DNA of 32,365 bases from Helicobacter rappini (GTDB lineage: Bacteria; Campylobacterota; Campylobacteria; Campylobacterales; Helicobacteraceae), in assembly GCF_900198625.1 (NCBI RefSeq), contig NZ_FZPK01000034.1, positions 1-32,365 on the forward strand, written 5' to 3'. The notes below the pieces were generated by a model, which was not told where the DNA came from, ran no database searches, and was given only the letters and a program-made list of their open reading frames with translations. Both the position numbers and the translations under genes were made by a program. Numbering within the stretch: position 1 is the first letter of the stretch; each line of letters begins with the position of its first letter. Of the stretch, positions 1 through 6,928 are shown piece after piece.

Positions 1-2
1 GT

Positions 3-158
3 GGAGTTTGTGGTTGGAGGGGGTATTTTTAAATTAAAAAGAGCTATAAAACTTTCATTTAATCCTTGAATGTTAATTTTAATTTCATAGTTCTCTGTTT
101 GTTTGTGCTGATGAGATATTAGCCAAATGATTGCTTTTACAATCCTATGTTTTTTACT
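3..158 (-). pseudogene. Open minus-strand fragment next to the poly-G tract, running off the window
   Basis: Read on the minus strand, one frame beginning directly after the G tract has 52 codons without a stop and continues past the window edge. The translation looks protein-like (for example ENYEIKINIQGLNESF), but I recognise no family. No ATG, GTG or TTG lies in this frame after the tract. The frames upstream of the tract carry no ATG that could read into it. With 14 G the upstream frame enters a stop soon after the tract; 12 or 15 G would join the frames. It may be the start of a phase-variable gene, a decayed gene, or chance. Confidence 0.3.
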
Positions 159-172
159 CCCCCCCCCCCCCC
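159..172. repeat. Homopolymeric C14 tract (G14 on the minus strand)
   Basis: Fourteen consecutive C are followed by eight T at 173-180. Tracts of this length slip during replication in Helicobacter and Campylobacter and commonly switch surface-structure genes on and off. Here the tract lies beside an open minus-strand frame that leaves the window, so the switched gene, if any, is mostly outside. Confidence 0.85.
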
Positions 173-230
173 TTTTTTTTCTTTTAAGAATCTAATTTTA
201 GAAAATGGACTGCTATAACATGTAGAACTT

Positions 231-407
231 TTATATTCTTTGTTTGAAACTCATTTGAAACACACATTGTACTTCTATGGTAAGAAATGGGGTATTCCCC
301 CCTACAAACAAGCCAAACTTAAAATCGATATTCATGGCAGAATGGGGAATGTATTTTAAGATTCCCAACTTTTTTATAGGGATAGCGAAAGTTTTTTGAA
401 CCTTGAA
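231..407 (-). pseudogene. Possible 3' remnant of a membrane-barrel-like gene
   Basis: A minus-strand frame is open for 58 codons and ends at a TAA at 231-233; the only ATG in it (335) would give 34 residues. The C-terminal residues alternate hydrophobic and polar side chains (KFGLFVGGNTPFLTIEV), as the last strands of outer-membrane barrels do, but there is no terminal Phe. No upstream gene body or ribosome binding site is seen. It is best read as a decayed 3' end, or as chance. Confidence 0.2.
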
Positions 408-472
408 TTAATCCAACAAATTCAAGAGCCTGTGTAAAACAATATTAAATTATCTAACCCTAAGATATTTTG

Positions 473-541
473 GTCAAAGCAATCAAGTCTTACACAAATA
501 TTGATAAAAAATCGCATTAAAATCAACAAAATTGCTTTGAC
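473..541. repeat. Perfect 11-bp inverted repeat, about 47-nt loop
   Basis: GTCAAAGCAAT (473-483) is exactly complementary in reverse to ATTGCTTTGAC (531-541). A smaller pair (TTGAT/ATCAA) is nested inside. It lies downstream of tRNA-Arg in the minus direction, with no T run after the stem, so an intrinsic terminator is not obvious. It may be a small non-autonomous repeat or a structured 3' end. Confidence 0.5.
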
Positions 542-581
542 TGAAAACAAGAAAGAGTTGCGATAAGCTATATAAATCAAG

Positions 582-658
582 TGGTGTCCCGAAAGGGATT
601 TGAACCCATGACCTTAAGATTAGGAATCTTACGCTCTATCCAGCTGAGCTATCAGGAC
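582..658 (-). tRNA. tRNA-Arg (anticodon CCU)
   Basis: This 77-nt cloverleaf reads AGG codons. Acceptor strands GTCCTGA and TCGGGAC pair, followed by discriminator A and an encoded CCA. The anticodon stem TAAGA/TCTTA encloses loop TTCCTAA, giving anticodon CCT. The T arm carries GGTTCAAATCC. It is the last member of a minus-strand cluster of three tRNA genes. Confidence 0.95.
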
Positions 659-682
659 AAAATCGATGAAATTTGAATTGAA

Positions 683-769
683 TGGTGCCGAAGGTCGGAC
701 TCGAACCGACACAAGGTTGCCCTTACTAGATTTTGAGTCTAGCGCGTCTACCAGTTTCACCACTCCGGC
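683..769 (-). tRNA. tRNA-Leu (anticodon CAA)
   Basis: This 87-nt class II tRNA with a long variable arm reads UUG. Acceptor strands GCCGGAG and CTTCGGC pair, followed by A and an encoded CCA. The anticodon stem CTAGA/TCTAG encloses loop CTCAAAA. The T arm is GGTTCGAGTCC. It is the middle gene of the cluster. Confidence 0.95.
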
Positions 770-802
770 TATATGCGTGGCTTTAATCATTCTATTTGAA
801 GA

Positions 803-886
803 TGGTGCGCTGAGTGAGACTTGAACTCACACGGGTCGCCCCGCCACCCCCTCAAGATGGTGTGTCTACCATTCCACCACCAGCGC
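803..886 (-). tRNA. tRNA-Leu (anticodon GAG)
   Basis: This 84-nt class II tRNA reads CUU/CUC. Acceptor strands GCGCTGG and TCAGCGC pair (with one G-U), followed by A and an encoded CCA. The anticodon stem CCATC/GGTGG encloses loop TTGAGGG. The T arm is AGTTCAAGTCT. It is the first gene of the cluster in the direction of transcription, just downstream of atpE. Confidence 0.93.
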
Positions 887-894
887 ACAAATCC

Positions 895-912
895 CCCTTT
901 TAGAACAAAGGG
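895..912. other. Small hairpin between atpE and the tRNA cluster
   Basis: CCCTTT (895-900) and AAAGGG (907-912) form a 6-bp stem with a 6-nt loop. In the minus direction it lies after atpE but lacks a T run, so at most it is a weak terminator or a processing site ahead of the tRNAs. Confidence 0.25.
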
Positions 913-934
913 AGACTAAAAAGTTTTAAGAATC

Positions 935-940
935 TTTATA
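935..940 (-). promoter_or_regulatory. Candidate -10 box for the tRNA cluster
   Basis: On the minus strand TATAAA, preceded by TTG, lies about 50 nt upstream of tRNA-Leu(GAG), directly after the atpE stop codon. This suggests the tRNA genes have their own promoter, although read-through from atpE is also possible. Confidence 0.35.
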
Positions 941-947
941 CAAACAA

Positions 948-1283
948 TTAAGATGCAAGATAAGGATTCACATAAATTGCAATAACAGCAAATACAAGCG
1001 TATAGATAACTTGTGCTTCAATCAAAGCGATTGCAATAAACATTGTTGTTTGCAATTTAGAACCTAATGCGGGGTTTCTAGCAGTGCCAGAGATTGCCGC
1101 AGCAGCAGCATGACCCATACCGATACCACCACCAAGGGCTGCAATACCCAAGCCAACAACACCAGCAAGAACAGAAAGTGCCATCACTAAATCAGCACCA
1201 TTAATACCATCTACACCAGCTTTTGCATCAGCAGCTAGTGCAAAACCAACACATGCGAAAAAGAATAAAAGAAGCTTTTTCAT
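948..1283 (-). CDS. atpE: ATP synthase F0 subunit c
   Basis: This is the membrane rotor subunit that carries protons through F0 of the F1F0-ATP synthase. The 111-residue product has two hydrophobic hairpin helices. The polar loop GTARNP (67-72) contacts F1, and Glu89 in ALIEAQ is the proton-binding carboxylate. The glycine-rich first helix (GLGIAALGGGIGMG) is typical of the family. An extra N-terminal leader-like segment (residues 1-20, ending FALAADA) is also found in H. pylori AtpE. An ATG two codons upstream (1289) sits one base after the AAGGA ribosome binding site, whereas the ATG at 1283 has normal spacing, so I chose the latter. The gene stands alone, away from the other atp genes, as is usual in this group. 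Its leader can form a strong hairpin (1333-1356). Confidence 0.95.
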   Translation of the reverse strand: MKKLLLFFFACVGFALAADAKAGVDGINGADLVMALSVLAGVVGLGIAALGGGIGMGHAAAAAISGTARNPALGSKLQTTMFIAIALIEAQVIYTLVFAVIAIYVNPYLAS

Positions 1284-1332
1284 ACTCATTCCTTATTAAT
1301 AAAATAAACTCACACTTTTGTTTTCGGATATG

Positions 1333-1356
1333 CCCCCTACTTGCAAAGCATGGGGG
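1333..1356 (-). promoter_or_regulatory. GC-rich hairpin at the predicted 5' end of atpE mRNA
   Basis: CCCCC (1333-1337) pairs with GGGGG (1352-1356), with an inner TGC/GCA stem closing an AAA loop. On the minus strand it begins only a few bases after the -10 box TAGAAT (1359-1364), so the transcript would start with this stem. Such 5' hairpins can protect mRNAs from decay, which would suit a subunit needed in many copies. The role is inferred. Confidence 0.5.
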
Positions 1357-1358
1357 TT

Positions 1359-1364
1359 ATTCTA
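1359..1364 (-). promoter_or_regulatory. Candidate -10 box of atpE
   Basis: TAGAAT on the minus strand with AT-rich sequence upstream, about 75 nt before the atpE start. It places the start site at the edge of the GC-rich hairpin. Confidence 0.45.
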
Positions 1365-1454
1365 TCTTTTTTTACCTTAAAATTTGCTAAATATTAACAG
1401 AAAAACCACAATAAAATAACATGAAATTTCCTTGGGTATGTCAAAATCTTAATA

Positions 1455-2528
1455 TTAACTCGCAATGGCGCTTAAAAGCAAACGCAAGGCTTGCAAACTA
1501 GCCATTTTCTGCACGAAGATTCTAGATTCTATAAAGTTTGCACCCTTACACCCTGCACCCGCCCATTTGGATAAGATTCTAGAATCTATATGTGTGTGCG
1601 GAGTGTAAAGGGTGGGGTTTTTAGAATCTTTGCCCTCTATATTTGTATCTAATAGATAGTTATAGGCAATATTTATTGGCAATCTATCGCGTATGAGAAT
1701 GCAGGTAAAAACCATGCCAGCGGGTAAATGCAAGAAATTATTAGGGCTATCATCATATGTGGCTAATCCGCTTGTGGCAATGGCAATATCGGCTTGAAAT
1801 AAGTCGATCGCTCCCCTTGCCATCGCATTTACACAAGCTTGTGAATACACGCTATGCTCTCTAAATACAGAATCTTTTATGCCTAGAATCTGCTGTTTAG
1901 ATTCAATGCTATAAGTCGTTATCCCACCTTTAAAAACAGAACTCGCACCATTAATAGCTGTAATCATCGCACTCAAAACTCCACCTGTGCAAGATTCAGC
2001 AACACAGAGTTTGTAATTATGTTGTTGCAGTTTTTTCACCACAAAAGTTGCGATATCGCCCTTTACAAGTCGCTCTGCAAATAGAGAATCTAGAATCTTA
2101 AAAAATGCGTCTAGATTCTGTGTAGAACCTTGTGCTATTATGCCGTATTCTTGCGATAATATGGCGGGTAGCGCGTTGTTGCTATTTTTGGCTAGATTTT
2201 CTTTATTTGCTAACTTATCGCAATTTTCACTCATAAGACTAGAGTGCAGTGGCACAGAATCTGCAAGTCTCAAGGATACAGAACAATCCATAGCATAATG
2301 TGAGATTATCTGCATAGCACTACTTTGCTCAAAGCCTATAATCTCAAAGTATATTTCATTATTATCAATTGTGCGGGTTTGCATATTGGAATCTTTTATG
2401 GTGTAATGTGATAAAGAAGTGTCTCCCTGTTTGTTCTTATGATGGCTAGAGATACTACCACCCAGCCTATTTTCACTTGATGAAGATTCTGTATTGAGTG
2501 CTTTAATTGCGTTAGAAAATGCTTTCAT
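1455..2528 (-). CDS. CinA C-terminal-domain family protein (PncC-like), with repeat insertions
   Basis: The C-terminal half matches the CinA/PncC family, in which proven members deamidate nicotinamide mononucleotide for NAD recycling. Visible motifs are AESCTGG (177-183), FKGGITTYS (199-207) and ATSGLA (251-256). The usual N-terminal molybdopterin-binding-like domain of full-length CinA is absent; residues 1-160 are a low-complexity, unrecognised segment with a short strand-rich patch (EIYFEIIGF). Between the last core strand (near 293) and the final helix (from 337) lie about 40 extra residues. Of these, residues 317-335 are encoded by a 57-bp repeat unit read antisense and residues 300-316 by a degenerate one. 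The gene follows ppk2 by 25 bp. A start at 2567 (MRKSK) would overlap ppk2 and is an alternative. Neither start has a clear ribosome binding site, so coupling to ppk2 is likely. Family call firm, activity uncertain. Confidence 0.8.
   Translation of the reverse strand: MKAFSNAIKALNTESSSSENRLGGSISSHHKNKQGDTSLSHYTIKDSNMQTRTIDNNEIYFEIIGFEQSSAMQIISHYAMDCSVSLRLADSVPLHSSLMSENCDKLANKENLAKNSNNALPAILSQEYGIIAQGSTQNLDAFFKILDSLFAERLVKGDIATFVVKKLQQHNYKLCVAESCTGGVLSAMITAINGASSVFKGGITTYSIESKQQILGIKDSVFREHSVYSQACVNAMARGAIDLFQADIAIATSGLATYDDSPNNFLHLPAGMVFTCILIRDRLPINIAYNYLLDTNIEGKDSKNPTLYTPHTHIDSRILSKWAGAGCKGANFIESRIFVQKMASLQALRLLLSAIAS
1523..1579 (+). repeat. 57-bp dispersed repeat unit inside the cinA-like gene
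   Basis: It starts with TAGATTCTA, has a C-rich core (CACCCTGCACCCGCCC) and is followed by TAGAATCTA exactly 57 bp further on. It matches the units in polA (21799-21855, 21952-22008, 22009-22065) and after recG. It runs antisense to the host gene yet keeps its frame, encoding residues 317-335. Confidence 0.8.
1580..1629 (-). repeat. Degenerate repeat unit in inverted orientation
   Basis: TAGAATCT borders occur 42 bp apart (1580 and 1622), enclosing a core that on the minus strand reads ACCCCACCCTTTACACTCC, a diverged and shortened version of the same C-rich core. With the adjacent unit it makes a head-to-head pair. Confidence 0.5.
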
Positions 2529-2553
2529 AACGCGTTTTTTAGGTAAATGAGAT

Positions 2554-3486
2554 TTACTTTTTCTCATCGTTTTTAGAATCTTTAGAGTCTTTTTTATCTT
2601 TTTTATCTTTTTCTTTATCAAAGATTTTAAAGTCTTTATTCTTCTTGATAAAGCTTGATTGTTGCGAATATAAATGCACGATATTTGGGTCAGCAAGCAA
2701 ACATACAGAGTTTTGGTCCTTATCTTCATAATCCACTTTGCTTAATAAATCCCTTGCGACATTTAGTCTTGCACGCTTTTTATCATTAGAATCTACAATC
2801 ATCCAAGGGCTATATGGTGTATGTGTGCGTGAAAACATTTTTTCAAATGCTTCTGTATAGTCGTCCCATAAGTTCAAAGACTTGGCATCAATAGGGCTTA
2901 ATTTCCACATACGCAATGGATCGTTTTTTCTTCTTTCAATGCGTCTTTTTTGCTCTTCTTGCGAAACATTAAGGAAGTATTTAAAAATCATTGTGCCACT
3001 TGCAACAAGCATTTGTTCTAGGTTGCTCACTTGATAGATAAACTCTTTATACTCATCTTGTGTGCAAAATCCCATAACTTTTTCAACACCAGCACGATTA
3101 TACCAGCTTCTATCAAAGAATACGATTTCACCACCAGATGGCAAATTAGTGATATAACGCTTAAAATACCATTCAGTTTTTTCCTGCTCTGTGGGCTTAT
3201 TCAGTGCAACAATGCGACAACCACGAGGATTAAGATGAGAAGTAAGCGCTTTTATCGTGCCACCTTTACCAGCACCATCTCTACCTTCCATTATAATGAC
3301 AATTTTTTGATTTGTCTTTTTAACCCAATTTTGCAATTTCACAAGCTCTATTTCTAGCTTACGCAACTCTTTCTCATAAAAGTCATTTTTAAACAAATGG
3401 CGTTTATTAATCACCTTTTTTTTGCTATATACCTCTTGTGGATCCATTGACTCTTCAGGTCGAACGACAATTTGCTTTTTGCTCAT
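2554..3486 (-). CDS. ppk2: Polyphosphate kinase 2
   Basis: PPK2 enzymes transfer phosphate between inorganic polyphosphate and nucleotides, mainly making GTP or ATP from polyphosphate. The 310-residue protein has the one-domain architecture: Walker A EGRDGAGKGG (67-76), Walker B and lid region FFDRSWYNRAGVE (123-135), and the conserved stretch KNDPLRMWKLSPIDAKSL that follows the arginine-rich lid helix. A start at 3486 is supported by AAGGGG about 8 bases upstream and an extended -10 box at 3515-3523. The last 30 residues are an unusual Lys/Asp tail (KKDKKDSKDSKNDEKK), partly encoded by the AGATTCT-type heptamer, and probably not part of the fold. The cinA-like gene follows closely. Confidence 0.93.
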   Translation of the reverse strand: MSKKQIVVRPEESMDPQEVYSKKKVINKRHLFKNDFYEKELRKLEIELVKLQNWVKKTNQKIVIIMEGRDGAGKGGTIKALTSHLNPRGCRIVALNKPTEQEKTEWYFKRYITNLPSGGEIVFFDRSWYNRAGVEKVMGFCTQDEYKEFIYQVSNLEQMLVASGTMIFKYFLNVSQEEQKRRIERRKNDPLRMWKLSPIDAKSLNLWDDYTEAFEKMFSRTHTPYSPWMIVDSNDKKRARLNVARDLLSKVDYEDKDQNSVCLLADPNIVHLYSQQSSFIKKNKDFKIFDKEKDKKDKKDSKDSKNDEKK

Positions 3487-3805
3487 TATAAGCCCCTTTA
3501 TCTTAAAGTAAAAAAGTATAGCATACTCAATATTTTATTAAAATTTACTTAAAATAGCCGTGATAGAGTGTGTAGGTGTGTATTTTTAGGATAACTAATG
3601 CAGAATCTGTCTTTATTTATAACTATTTGTGCTTTATGATTGTGTAAATTCCTATATTTTATGAATTTAAATATTAAATTTCATAATTTAGCTTTAACTC
3701 TGCTCATTTTAGACTTTGTCTGACATGATTAGCCTTTGAAATTATACAAATTCACTCTCATGATATTACAGAATCTTAACAAGGCTAAACGATAACAATC
3801 GGTTG
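3487..3805. other. 319-bp intergenic region between ppk2 and mtnN
   Basis: No gene is seen. It holds the ppk2 promoter at its left end, an AT-rich near-palindrome (TATGAA at 3660-3665 against TTCATA at 3680-3685) of unknown role, and a small stem AACAA/TTGTT at the end of mtnN that lacks a T run. Confidence 0.5.
3515..3523 (-). promoter_or_regulatory. Extended -10 promoter of ppk2
   Basis: Minus strand TGCTATACT fits the TGnTATAAT extended -10 type, about 30 bp before the ppk2 start. Confidence 0.5.
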
Positions 3806-4498
3806 TTAAAGCAGGATTTTATCCACAATCTTATAAACAAAATCAGCACTAATCTTTGCACTAGATTCTAAAAACTCATCAAAGCTTTGACTAGCCTCTC
3901 CATCGGCACTATCACTAATAGAGCGGAAGATACAATATGGGATTTTAAAATTATCACACACGCAGGCTACACTTGCCCCCTCCATTTCTACTGCGATTGC
4001 ATTAAATTCTTTTACGATAGAATCTTTTATCTGCTGATTTGCGATAAATTGATCTCCACTTGCCACAATGCCCTCTTTTATACTAAGCCCCATATCTTTT
4101 GCCACTTCCTTTGCCATGTCGCATAGCTGCTTATCGCTTTCATAAAAAAGCTTACCTTCAGGGATAAAGCCCATAGCATGTCCAAAGGCAGTGATATCCA
4201 CATCATGCTGACATAGCTTTGTTGCAAGTAATAAATCTCCAACCTTTAGCCCCTTTGCCAATCCCCCTGCAACACCACTAAAAATAATCTTTTCGCAACC
4301 AAAGCGTAGTATCATGGTAGTCGCACTGATTGCTGCATGCACCTTGCCTATTTTGCTATACGCGATGATAATCGTTGCGTTTTTATATGTGATTTTATAA
4401 TACACATTCCCTGCAATTTCTATGCTTTCATATTCTTTATAAAGTGTTAAAAGCGGCACAATCTCTTCACGCATAGCCCCAATAATACCTATTGTCAT
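3806..4498 (-). CDS. mtnN: 5'-methylthioadenosine/S-adenosylhomocysteine (and aminofutalosine) nucleosidase
   Basis: This enzyme cleaves adenine from methylthioadenosine and S-adenosylhomocysteine. In Helicobacter the same enzyme also hydrolyses 6-amino-6-deoxyfutalosine in the alternative menaquinone pathway (known there as MqnB). The 230-residue sequence begins with the family pattern MTIGIIGAMREE with Glu12. It continues through SGVAGGL (74-80), AVEMEGASVA with Glu173, and SISDSADGE with Asp196, matching the catalytic Glu/Glu/Asp set. AAGGAA lies upstream of the start at 4498, and an extended -10 box (4531-4539) drives it divergently from pssA. It complements metK in the window: one makes SAM, the other recycles its by-products. 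Confidence 0.94.
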   Translation of the reverse strand: MTIGIIGAMREEIVPLLTLYKEYESIEIAGNVYYKITYKNATIIIAYSKIGKVHAAISATTMILRFGCEKIIFSGVAGGLAKGLKVGDLLLATKLCQHDVDITAFGHAMGFIPEGKLFYESDKQLCDMAKEVAKDMGLSIKEGIVASGDQFIANQQIKDSIVKEFNAIAVEMEGASVACVCDNFKIPYCIFRSISDSADGEASQSFDEFLESSAKISADFVYKIVDKILL

Positions 4499-4530
4499 AT
4501 TTTTCCTTTTCTATGTAAATTAAAACGCTG

Positions 4531-4539
4531 ATTATAACA
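4531..4539 (-). promoter_or_regulatory. Extended -10 promoter of mtnN
   Basis: Minus strand TGTTATAAT, a full match to TGnTATAAT, about 35 bp upstream of the start codon in the divergent mtnN/pssA region. Confidence 0.6.
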
Positions 4540-4605
4540 TAATATAGAATCCTTGTGCTATAAAAATTAGGACTATAAGAAATAGTAACAACTTATCTAA
4601 AACTA

Positions 4606-4614
4606 TGCTAAAAT
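4606..4614 (+). promoter_or_regulatory. Extended -10 promoter of pssA
   Basis: TGCTAAAAT lies about 60 bp before pssA and is divergent to the mtnN promoter. Confidence 0.5.
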
Positions 4615-4673
4615 TAAGCTTTTTGAAACTCTTTAGATTCAATGTATTTATATGCTTATAAAAGGAAATATTT

Positions 4674-5462
4674 ATGAAAATTAGTCCCCGCTATATCCTG
4701 CCAAATCTCTTTACAGCAGGTAGCATATTCTTAGGTGTCATGGCTATTTTTATGGCACATAAGGGTTTGGTGCAAGCAGATTCTAAGGCTTTTACAACGG
4801 CTTGTTGGTATATCTTATTTTCTATGGTGCTAGATGGGCTTGATGGTCGTGTAGCCCGTCTTACAAACACAGCGAGTAAGTTTGGGGTAGAGTTTGATTC
4901 TCTTGCTGATATTGTTGCTTTTGGTGTTGCCCCTGCGGTGCTATTGTATTTTTATGTAGGGCATGATTATGGTCGCTATGGCGTGGCGATTAGCGGTTTA
5001 TTTGTGGTGCTTGGGGCTATTCGACTTGCACGATTTAATATTACAACAAATGTTGAGACAAATTCTTTTATTGGGCTTCCTATTCCTTCTGCGGCGGCTA
5101 TTGTGTGCTTATGGATTATTGTGGTGGAACATCAAAAGGTGAGTTTTTTTGGCTGGATTGAGTTTTTACGCACAAATACCTATGTTTTTCTTATATTTGC
5201 GTTTTTCATTGCTATTCTTATGGTGAGTAATATCCGCTATCCAAGCTTTAAAAAGGTGCAATGGAATCTAAAATATTTCATCGTGCTTTTAATAGCCCTT
5301 GCGTTTGTTATCGCCCAGCCATCTTTAGCCCTTTGTGTGCTTTTGAGTGCGTATATAATCTATGGTGTTATAAGATGGATTTTTATCGTGCTTTTTAGAA
5401 TCACAATGAAAAAGAAAGATATTGAAGAGATAAAGGGGGATAATGGCACACGCAAAGAATAA
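4674..5462 (+). CDS. pssA: CDP-diacylglycerol-serine O-phosphatidyltransferase (phosphatidylserine synthase)
   Basis: This inner-membrane enzyme joins CDP-diacylglycerol and serine to make phosphatidylserine, the precursor of phosphatidylethanolamine. The CDP-alcohol phosphotransferase signature is complete: Asp57-Gly58, Ala61-Arg62, Gly71, Asp75 and Asp79. The 262 residues contain about seven to eight membrane helices, and the N-terminus ISPRYILPNLFTAGSIFLG is typical of the bacterial membrane-bound type. AAGGAA precedes the start. The last 20 bases overlap the MATE gene, indicating co-transcription. Confidence 0.94.
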   Translation: MKISPRYILPNLFTAGSIFLGVMAIFMAHKGLVQADSKAFTTACWYILFSMVLDGLDGRVARLTNTASKFGVEFDSLADIVAFGVAPAVLLYFYVGHDYGRYGVAISGLFVVLGAIRLARFNITTNVETNSFIGLPIPSAAAIVCLWIIVVEHQKVSFFGWIEFLRTNTYVFLIFAFFIAILMVSNIRYPSFKKVQWNLKYFIVLLIALAFVIAQPSLALCVLLSAYIIYGVIRWIFIVLFRITMKKKDIEEIKGDNGTRKE

Positions 5463-6867
5463 TCTCAATCTAGCAAGCGATAGTATCCCAAAACTCTTTT
5501 TTAACTACTTTATCCCCATGCTTTTAGCCATGCTTGCAATGGCTAGTTATTCCACCATTGATGGCATTTTTGTTAATAAAAAGCTTGGCGATGACGCTAT
5601 GAAAGCAATCGTTGTAGTATGGCCCCTATTTCCTTCTATGATGGCGTGTTCGCTTATGTTTTCTTTAGGTGGAGCAACTCTTATTAGCTACTATCTTGCA
5701 AAAGGGAGAGCGAATATTGCAAGGGCTATTTTTAGTAGTATTGTGTATTTGCTTTTTCCTTTATCGCTTTTAGTTGGTGTTTTGTGCTATGCGTATGCTA
5801 GTTCTGTAATTGACTTTTTTGCGCGGGGTTTAACACAAAATGTGCATGATATGGCGGTGGATTATCTGCGTGGGACTTGTGTGGGACTTTTTGGAATCAT
5901 ATTACATCCTGTGCTTGATATATGCGTGGTGAATGATAAGCGTCCCCGCCTTGCTATGTTTGCTATGTTTCTTGGGGCTATTTGCAATGTGATATTTAAC
6001 TATCTCTTTTTATTTGTATGGGAGTTTGGCATTATCGGCAGTGCGTATGCTACGACTTTAGGGCATATTATCGGCTCTCTTGTGTTATTGTGGCATTATA
6101 TAGAATCTAGACATAGGGCATTATTACTTGGCTTTTTTAATAAAAATCTAGCCAATAAAATACGAACAGCATTACCCTTTATCTGTGAGAAAAGCGGGGA
6201 GTTATATTTTGTAAAAGTGCTTAATTGGAATCTGCTTGGAAGAGCGATAAAATATGGCTCACCTTATGCGGCAAGTGAAGCAAGTGTAGGCATTGTCATG
6301 TGGCTTTATAATCAGATCTTAAAAGATATTGGCGGTGAGTCTGCCCTTGCGATATATAGTGCTATTCTTTATGCAGGATTTAACTTTTTTACCATTATGA
6401 TAGCATTAGCAGAATCTATACAGCCTATTGCAAGTTTTAACTATGGCATGAGACTTTTTAATCGTTTGAGAGAGATTCTAAGATTCTATATCTATGTAGC
6501 GTTGGGGCTATCTTGTGTTCTATACGCTTTATTCTTTACTTTTAGTGATTTTGTTGTGTCCTTGTATCTAAAGGATTTAGAGCTTAAGGCACAAAGCGGG
6601 GTGGCACTCAATATTTACTTTATTGGCTATGTCTTTTTGAGTGTGAATTTAATTATTGCATTTTACTTGCAAGCATTACAACAAGCCCTAGCTTCTTTTG
6701 TCGTAACGATAGCTTACACACTTGCATTCATTGTTGTGCTACTACCACTTATGACACATTATTATGGAATCATGGGCGCATGGATAGCCTATCCTATATC
6801 ACAATGCTGTGCTTTATGCGTGAGTGTTGTGGTTTTATACTATACTACAAAGCGTTCGGGGAAATAG
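5443..6867 (+). CDS. MATE family efflux transporter
   Basis: This is a multidrug and toxin extrusion-type antiporter of the inner membrane with about twelve hydrophobic helices over 474 residues, the usual length. Family features are the N-terminal stretch NYFIPMLLAMLAMASYSTID, GGATLISYYLAKG in the first half, and the pseudo-symmetric ESIQPIASFNYG motif in the second. The start overlaps the end of pssA by 20 bp and has a strong AAGGGGG site 4-5 bases upstream, so the overlap is real. The transported substrate cannot be told from sequence. The gene ends 61 bp before the convergent yceI, with no obvious terminator between them. Confidence 0.9.
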   Translation: MAHAKNNLNLASDSIPKLFFNYFIPMLLAMLAMASYSTIDGIFVNKKLGDDAMKAIVVVWPLFPSMMACSLMFSLGGATLISYYLAKGRANIARAIFSSIVYLLFPLSLLVGVLCYAYASSVIDFFARGLTQNVHDMAVDYLRGTCVGLFGIILHPVLDICVVNDKRPRLAMFAMFLGAICNVIFNYLFLFVWEFGIIGSAYATTLGHIIGSLVLLWHYIESRHRALLLGFFNKNLANKIRTALPFICEKSGELYFVKVLNWNLLGRAIKYGSPYAASEASVGIVMWLYNQILKDIGGESALAIYSAILYAGFNFFTIMIALAESIQPIASFNYGMRLFNRLREILRFYIYVALGLSCVLYALFFTFSDFVVSLYLKDLELKAQSGVALNIYFIGYVFLSVNLIIAFYLQALQQALASFVVTIAYTLAFIVVLLPLMTHYYGIMGAWIAYPISQCCALCVSVVVLYYTTKRSGK

Positions 6868-6928
6868 CTATACAGATTCTATTTTTATCTTTTGTATGCA
6901 GTCTATGTGATATTTGAATCTTTATAAT

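Larger units (their letters stand above)
1..581. other. Gene-poor region with poly-C tract, inverted repeat and possible gene remnants
   Basis: No intact gene is visible in this stretch. It contains a run of 14 C followed by 8 T (159-180). An open minus-strand frame runs from the tract to the window edge. A second minus-strand frame is open at 231-407. A perfect 11-bp inverted repeat lies at 473-483/531-541. The tRNA-Arg gene follows at 582. The region looks like decayed or phase-variable coding DNA, but I recognise no family. Confidence 0.5.

Noticed and set aside
1523-1629. CRISPR-like array suggested by regularly spaced TAGATTCTA
   Set aside because: The spacers are homologous to each other, the borders are only 9 bp, copies are few and translated, and no cas gene is present.
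2529-2729. N-terminal extension of the cinA-like gene
   Set aside because: The longer frame overlaps ppk2 by about 175 bases and encodes a basic antisense-type stretch; starts at 2528 or 2567 are more plausible.
3031-3357. 108-codon plus-strand frame opposite ppk2
   Set aside because: Covers the conserved Walker A and B region of ppk2 in antisense and has no family or ribosome binding site.
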